From Phycisphaeraceae bacterium (lineage in GTDB: Bacteria > Planctomycetota > Phycisphaerae > Phycisphaerales > Phycisphaeraceae), in NCBI GenBank assembly GCA_003552605.1, contig PUNN01000126.1, positions 1 through 6,724 on the forward strand: a stretch of 6,724 nt of DNA, in the 5' to 3' direction. The position numbers and the translations under genes were made by a program. The notes beneath the pieces were generated by a model, which saw only the letters and a list, made by a program, of their open reading frames with translations, was not told the DNA's origin and made no database searches. This document shows, piece by piece, positions 5,328 to 6,724 of this stretch (positions within the stretch are counted from its first letter, which is position 1; each line of letters opens with the position of its first letter).

Positions 5328-6395
5328 TCAAGCAGTTTGCGGGACACCGGATTCAACTGCGGAGGTAAGGTTCGGCGGGGCATAATGCGCCTTCTTGCGC
5401 AGTCGTTTGGCTGCCGAGCGATGGATGAACTGCCAATGCTCACTGGAAATGGGTCGCACCGCTGTCGACACTTGCCCGACAAGCGGCAGGTGATGCACGG
5501 CCCAGCGAGAATCGTGGATTTCCGCGCACCAATCGGGGTTGACCAGTTGCCTGTAGCGGTCGACATCCACCGCCAGCCCGGATACTTTCGCCCGTTTGAC
5601 CATCCATCGCAGTGTCAGGTCACTCAAGCCCCGCTTGGCGTAGCCGCCTCCGACATCCCCATGTACACCGGCAAACCACACCTGCTCAATGCCTTCGCGC
5701 GGCCGGCCATCGCACTGCTTCCATAGCGAGGGCTTGAACGAACGGCGCCGTTCATCGATCGCGAGGGCATGACAGGCACGCTCGACCATGCGGCTGAGCC
5801 GCACATCGTGAAACTCGTAGTGTCGGTTGAGCAGCCTCGCCGGCATACCAAACCAGGCTGGTATGCCGAGTGCGCCGACCGTGTCCCATACACCGAGAAA
5901 GCGCACCCGAACGTAATCATGGCTGTAGTTGCTCCGAAACGCGGTCGATGCCGGGGCATCGGGATGACTTGAAGCGCCGCGAGCGCGGTAGTGCTTCATT
6001 GCACGGTCGACAAGATCGCTGTAACGCGGCAGTAGCAGCCCGCAATTCCGGATCAGCCCCGTAAGGCTGCGAACGGTATAGGCCCCGCAGCTGAACCCGA
6101 ACAGGAACAGTTCATCACCCGGCTCAAACTCACGGATCAGCCACCGGTAGGCCTCGCGGATGTGCTCATCCAACCCCCACCCGAAGGCCCCCGCCGCGGC
6201 CCGCCGCATTCGCCGGCCCAGCCTGCCACGCACGGGATCGGTGCCCACACCGCCTTGGTAAAAGGATCGCTGCACGACGCCGTGAGGATCCTGACCGACC
6301 AGCAGTTGATGCAGCCGTGCCACGTTTGACGGCTGCTCATCATCATCCGCCTGCCAGGTGCCATCGCAACAGATAATCAGTCGCTTTGCGGCCAT
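5328..6395 (-). CDS. DUF2235 alpha/beta-hydrolase-like protein
   Basis: This 355-aa protein carries a DUF2235 domain, the family that includes Tle1-type phospholipase effectors and many uncharacterised cytoplasmic proteins. Landmarks in order are LIICCDGTWQ (6-15), SNVARLH (23-29), YQGGVGT (46-52) and the nucleophile elbow LFGFSCGAYTVRSLTGLI (98-115), with S102 as the likely nucleophile. FLGVWDTVGALG (166-177) holds the candidate acid D171, and VWFAGVHGDVGGGYA (239-253) holds the candidate base H245. The triad therefore looks intact. The elbow reads GFSCG where GFSRG is common. There is no signal peptide or membrane segment, and no type VI secretion gene or immunity partner is adjacent, so an effector role is unsupported. 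The start is ATG at 6395 with no evident Shine-Dalgarno site. TAGAAT, a minus-10-like hexamer, lies about 9 nt upstream, so a leaderless transcript is conceivable. It is convergent with the betaine operon. The substrate is unknown. Confidence 0.85.
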   Translation of the reverse strand: MAAKRLIICCDGTWQADDDEQPSNVARLHQLLVGQDPHGVVQRSFYQGGVGTDPVRGRLGRRMRRAAAGAFGWGLDEHIREAYRWLIREFEPGDELFLFGFSCGAYTVRSLTGLIRNCGLLLPRYSDLVDRAMKHYRARGASSHPDAPASTAFRSNYSHDYVRVRFLGVWDTVGALGIPAWFGMPARLLNRHYEFHDVRLSRMVERACHALAIDERRRSFKPSLWKQCDGRPREGIEQVWFAGVHGDVGGGYAKRGLSDLTLRWMVKRAKVSGLAVDVDRYRQLVNPDWCAEIHDSRWAVHHLPLVGQVSTAVRPISSEHWQFIHRSAAKRLRKKAHYAPPNLTSAVESGVPQTA

Positions 6396-6596
6396 ATGTG
6401 CATTCTACGCTACGCCGCCGGCTACCCGAATGAGGAGAACACCCGGTTCTTCATCCCCTGGCCTTCCCCGGGCAATGCCTCGCCAACCGGGGCTGCGCAA
6501 ACGGGTCCCGGGGCCATCCGGGTATAGGCGCTGCGAGGTCCGGGAGGGGCCGTGTTCCGCGGGCCGGTTTCCGGGGGCCGATTTCCGGGGGTGGGG
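6396..6596. other. Intergenic stretch upstream of the DUF2235 gene
   Basis: I find no convincing gene here. Overlapping minus-strand open frames of 60-71 codons run into repeat copy C and have proline/arginine-rich translations without family features. The first 10-15 bases next to the DUF2235 start contain the minus-10-like TAGAAT on the minus strand, but a poor minus-35 (TTCGGG at 17 bp). The right half carries two TTTCCGGGGG decamers. Confidence 0.6.
6568..6591 (+). repeat. Pair of TTTCCGGGGG decamers
   Basis: TTTCCGGGGG occurs at 6568-6577 and 6582-6591. The same decamer is at 5182-5191 inside copy B, at 6643-6652 inside copy C, and on the minus strand at 3087-3096. With the following GGGG (6593-6596) and GGG (6599-6601) these runs form a relaxed G-quadruplex motif with one 9-nt loop. 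Confidence 0.6.
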
Positions 6597-6724
6597 CAGG
6601 GCAAGCGCATGTAGCCGCAAAGGCGGGTGGCATGGTCAGCGGTTTCCGGGGGGCTTCAGCCCGATGGCCATGCGAGCCCCGGGGCGGCCGCAGCCCCTCG
6701 GAGCCGCATGGCCATCGGCCGCAG
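6597..6724 (-). mobile_element. Palindromic MITE-like repeat, copy C (inverted, cut by window end)
   Basis: Read on the plus strand, the element end CAGGGCAAGCGCATGTAGC starts at 6597 and matches the ends of copies A and B. The conserved block follows: GGGTGGCATGGTCAGCGG ends at 6642 and is the complement of the block at 70-115 and 5269-5314. Further in, CCGATGGCCATGCG (6661-6674) and CGCATGGCCATCGG (6705-6718) form a perfect 14-bp stem with a 30-nt GC-rich loop. The loop sequence differs from copies A and B, whereas the arms are conserved. The distal end lies beyond 6724, so a flanking duplication cannot be checked; 6587-6596 would be its near copy. Confidence 0.75.

Noticed and set aside
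6611..6624. RAYT-associated REP signature (GTAG followed by a hairpin CCGC/GCGG) in copy C
   Set aside because: GTAG is conserved in all three copies, but the small hairpin after it is not. The terminal inverted repeats and 10-bp duplication of copy B fit a MITE better.
6405..6633. Three overlapping 60-71-codon minus-strand frames at the right side
   Set aside because: All three frames are open at once, which reflects GC-rich composition. They run through repeat copy C and encode Pro/Arg/Gly-rich sequence.
1..6724. Composite transposon bounded by inverted copies A and C
   Set aside because: No transposase is present, a third copy lies inside, and the elements look like independent small insertions. 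Copy B has its own flanking duplication.

Overview
The window is GC-rich, roughly 60-65% by eye, and looks like a chromosomal segment of a halophilic or haloalkaliphilic bacterium. A gammaproteobacterium related to Halorhodospira/Ectothiorhodospira-type organisms is my best guess. The guess rests on a two-gene pathway that makes glycine betaine by methylating glycine, whose proteins resemble, from memory, the characterised Halorhodospira halochloris enzymes. The genus cannot be fixed from this sequence alone.

Layout. Positions 1-115 hold the right part of a dispersed palindromic repeat (copy A). Positions 211-2588 hold a two-gene operon with a 4-bp ATGA overlap, encoding carboxynorspermidine/carboxyspermidine dehydrogenase and its partner decarboxylase NspC. 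It ends in a hairpin plus T-rich tract at 2624-2671. A 742-bp non-coding leader follows (2589-3330). It contains an AT-rich candidate promoter with a perfect inverted repeat, several nested complementary segments and a canonical G-quadruplex motif on the coding strand. Positions 3331-5030 hold the betaine operon: glycine/sarcosine N-methyltransferase, then sarcosine/dimethylglycine N-methyltransferase. It ends in a strong UUCG-loop terminator (5070-5103). A 177-bp MITE-like palindromic element (copy B, 5138-5314) follows, flanked by a perfect 10-bp direct repeat. On the minus strand, 5328-6395 encodes a DUF2235 alpha/beta-hydrolase-like protein. The right edge (6597-6724) is a third, inverted copy of the repeat (copy C).

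Function. The first operon makes spermidine or norspermidine from aspartate semialdehyde and a diamine without using S-adenosylmethionine (AdoMet). The second spends three AdoMet per glycine to make the osmolyte glycine betaine. Placing an AdoMet-free polyamine route beside a heavily AdoMet-consuming osmolyte route makes metabolic sense, but any functional link is inference. The two operons are separated by a terminator and probably have their own promoters.

The most notable non-genic content is the repeat family. Copy B has inverted ends beginning CAGGG or CCGGG and a 10-bp target-site-like duplication, and it is an imperfect palindrome over most of its length. Copies A and C share its core and ends but are cut by the window edges.
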